Part shown: positions 62,660 to 64,000 of the stretch, piece after piece
Layout: each line of letters opens with the position of its first letter
Numbering within the stretch: position 1 is the first letter of the stretch
NCBI RefSeq assembly: GCF_022879595.1
Contig: NZ_CP084265.1
Location: 2,046,001-2,110,000, forward strand
DNA length: 64,000 nt
Origin: Caballeronia sp. Lep1P3
Lineage (GTDB): Bacteria; Pseudomonadota; Gammaproteobacteria; Burkholderiales; Burkholderiaceae
Reading direction: 5' to 3'
The notes under the pieces: model-generated
What the model was told of the DNA's origin: nothing
What the model saw: the letters and a program-made list of their open reading frames with translations, nothing else
The model's database searches: none
Position numbers and translations under genes: made by a program

Positions 62660-63457
62660 TCAAACAATGCCCGCGTGCTCCACGACGAGCCACGCGGACC
62701 ACGCGATGAGCGCGACGCCGAGCGGCTTGCCGATGCGCCTGCCCGCGCGAAGGTTCTTCTCGGCAGCCATGATCGCGCCGAGCGCGAGCATCCATCCGAC
62801 GCTCGCCGTGCCGATAGCGAACATCACGAGCATCAGCGCCCAGCAACAGCCGACGCAGAAAAGGCCGTGACTCGCGCCGAGCACGAAGCTCTCGCGGCGC
62901 GCGCGCCTGCCGCGCCAATGCCCGGCGATGAACATGAGCGGCGAGCGGCATCGGTCGAGACATCGGCGCTTGAGCGCGCTGAACTGATAGAGCCCCGCGA
63001 CGGCGGCAATCGCCGCGCCGATGAGCCAGCCGTTCGCGAGCATCGCGGGCGACCGTTCGACGAGCGCATGAAGCGCCGAATCGAAGCCGTGCGCGACGAG
63101 GCCGAAAAGCGCCCACACGGTTGCATAACCCGCGATCAGCAAGGCGATCAGCGTGCGCCTGTCGTCGCGCGCGACGGTCATGCGCGCGAAAGCGTCGAAG
63201 AGCGGGAACGCGGTCGGCAGCATCATCGCGGCGATCATGACGAGCCATGCGGCGCTGTAGAGCGATGCCGCGAGCGCCGCGCTCGCGCCGGGCAGCGCGC
63301 GGCACAGCGCGCCGATGCCCGCGAGGTCGTTCCAGCTCGCCGTGTGCAGATAGCGCGCATACGGCCCCGCGTCCCATATCCAGAGCACGGTCCACGCGCT
63401 CGCCGTCAACGCGACGAAAAGCGGCGCGAAAAGCCTCGCGCGCGGGCGCCTTTTCAT
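62660..63457 (-). CDS. DUF2182 integral membrane protein
   Basis: A 265-residue inner-membrane protein with about six helices, including AWLVMIAAMMLPTAFPLFDA, GWLIGAAIAAVAGLYQFSAL followed by KRRCLDRCRSP, and SHGLFCVGCCWALMLVMFAI. The paired Cys and MMLP motifs mark DUF2182, annotated as a predicted metal-binding membrane protein of unknown function. Its ATG overlaps the stop of the DUF1326 gene (ATGA); the two families commonly occur together and probably act as one system. Confidence 0.85.
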   Translation of the reverse strand: MKRRPRARLFAPLFVALTASAWTVLWIWDAGPYARYLHTASWNDLAGIGALCRALPGASAALAASLYSAAWLVMIAAMMLPTAFPLFDAFARMTVARDDRRTLIALLIAGYATVWALFGLVAHGFDSALHALVERSPAMLANGWLIGAAIAAVAGLYQFSALKRRCLDRCRSPLMFIAGHWRGRRARRESFVLGASHGLFCVGCCWALMLVMFAIGTASVGWMLALGAIMAAEKNLRAGRRIGKPLGVALIAWSAWLVVEHAGIV

Positions 63458-64000
63458 GACGAGAAACTGAAGGATCCCTGAATGGCGTTGTGTCCGCTCA
63501 AGTCGAGATCGAGATCGAGCGCGTCGTGCCGCAGGCGAAAGGAATTGGCTTTGGCGACGAACGCGGCAGACCCCGGTATCGTCGAAAAAATGCTTTCGAC
63601 GAGTTTCGTCGGCTCGCCGTTCGGACCGCGATACGGCTCCATGTCCGCCTCGACGACTTCGCCGACCTTCATCCTGCCCTTGCCTTCGACGACCGTGTAT
63701 TCGATCGGCGCGCGCTGCACCGAGACCATTTCGCCGATCAGCTTCACGATGTCCGCGAGCGGTCCGCCGCGCTCGCCACGGTGCGCGCTCACGAGCGCAT
63801 CGAACTGCGCGTCGCTCGCGTCTTCGTCGACGAACATCGCGACGCGCCAGCCGCCCTTCAGCACGTTGCCGGGGATGAACGCCGCGAACGCGACCGTCCT
63901 GCCGGAGACATCGACGCCATCGATCACGCCTTGCTCATAGTGGTACGCGAGCGCGCTGCGGCACGTGCCGTTGTCGGGGTCTTCACCGACCCAGCACGGG
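63454..64000 (-). CDS. DUF1326 protein (5' end beyond the window)
   Basis: The 182 codons seen encode PCWVGEDPDNGTCRSALAYH, then VDVSGRTVAFAAFIPGNVLK, WRVAMFVDEDASDAQFDALV and ADMEPYRGPNGEPTKLVESI, ending SGHNAIQGSFSFSS. This is the DUF1326 pattern, with the conserved C-P-C-W and C of the N-terminus partly visible. The gene start lies past base 64000. Its stop overlaps the DUF2182 start, so the two are coupled. Function is unknown. Confidence 0.85.
   Translation of the reverse strand, partial: PCWVGEDPDNGTCRSALAYHYEQGVIDGVDVSGRTVAFAAFIPGNVLKGGWRVAMFVDEDASDAQFDALVSAHRGERGGPLADIVKLIGEMVSVQRAPIEYTVVEGKGRMKVGEVVEADMEPYRGPNGEPTKLVESIFSTIPGSAAFVAKANSFRLRHDALDLDLDLSGHNAIQGSFSFSS

Noticed and set aside
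62185..62667. Reverse open frame across the 12-bp array with Arg/Asn repeats
   Set aside because: Repeats without stop codons stay open in several frames; only the forward frame continues into a Usp domain.

Overview
This window is GC-rich, densely coded chromosomal DNA from a member of the Burkholderiaceae, most likely Burkholderia sensu lato (Caballeronia, Paraburkholderia or Burkholderia). That placement is inferred from gene content and codon style: a solitary RnfB-type ferredoxin gene overlapping nth, an intracellular Cys-type PHB depolymerase, a second FtsK-type translocase with a very long linker, DUF3311 plus an MctP-like permease, a parC/parE pair, and a block of universal stress proteins with ANR/FNR-type sites. 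I saw no rRNA, tRNA, CRISPR array, prophage or insertion sequence.

Layout. 1-5.3 kb: 5' end of dnaE (reverse), trhO and gluQ (forward), rhlE (reverse), and a small envelope operon (short lipoprotein plus an MliC-type lysozyme inhibitor). 5.3-5.5 kb: a tandem array of ~50-bp hairpin repeats whose stems covary. 5.5-15.7 kb: purT, a META-domain lipoprotein, the large ftsK homologue, zntB-like, pagP, a secreted lactonase-fold protein and two small genes. 16-19.6 kb: GH15 glycosidase and phaZ. 19.7-24 kb: TetR regulator, rsxB-nth, a DUF1841 gene and two small c-type cytochromes. 24-30 kb: MoxR ATPase, acetyltransferase, VWA protein, BenE-family transporter, a small TonB-C-like protein, transaldolase and a VOC protein. 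30-37.7 kb (mostly reverse): FUSC protein, mctP with its DUF3311 partner, ubiC/glycosylase/SpeE-like overlapping operon, and htpG with a sigma32-type promoter.

37.9-44.6 kb: a metallopeptidase-like gene, then a MocR regulator divergent from a VOC / EamA exporter / aminotransferase / RidA / PhzF run. It looks like a regulated amine or amino-acid conversion and export module of unknown substrate. 45-55 kb: a GGDEF-EAL protein whose start codon sits in the loop of a perfect palindrome, a CopD-like membrane protein, parC-parE, the ABC-F ATPase uup and a DUF4399 protein. 55.4-58.5 kb: rubredoxin, methyltransferase, DUF4239 protein and an orphan PAS histidine kinase.

58.5-64 kb resembles the low-oxygen-activated gene set of Burkholderia: a UspA protein, zinc alcohol dehydrogenase, DUF1488 protein, HPF/RaiA-like short protein, a second and very unusual universal stress protein, and a DUF2182/DUF1326 pair that runs off the window end. 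Three TTGAY-N4-RTCAA boxes lie upstream of these genes. The second stress protein carries fourteen in-frame 12-bp repeats and appears to have two compensating frameshifts. The repeat/frameshift gene, the covarying hairpin array and the MocR module are the most unusual content of the window.
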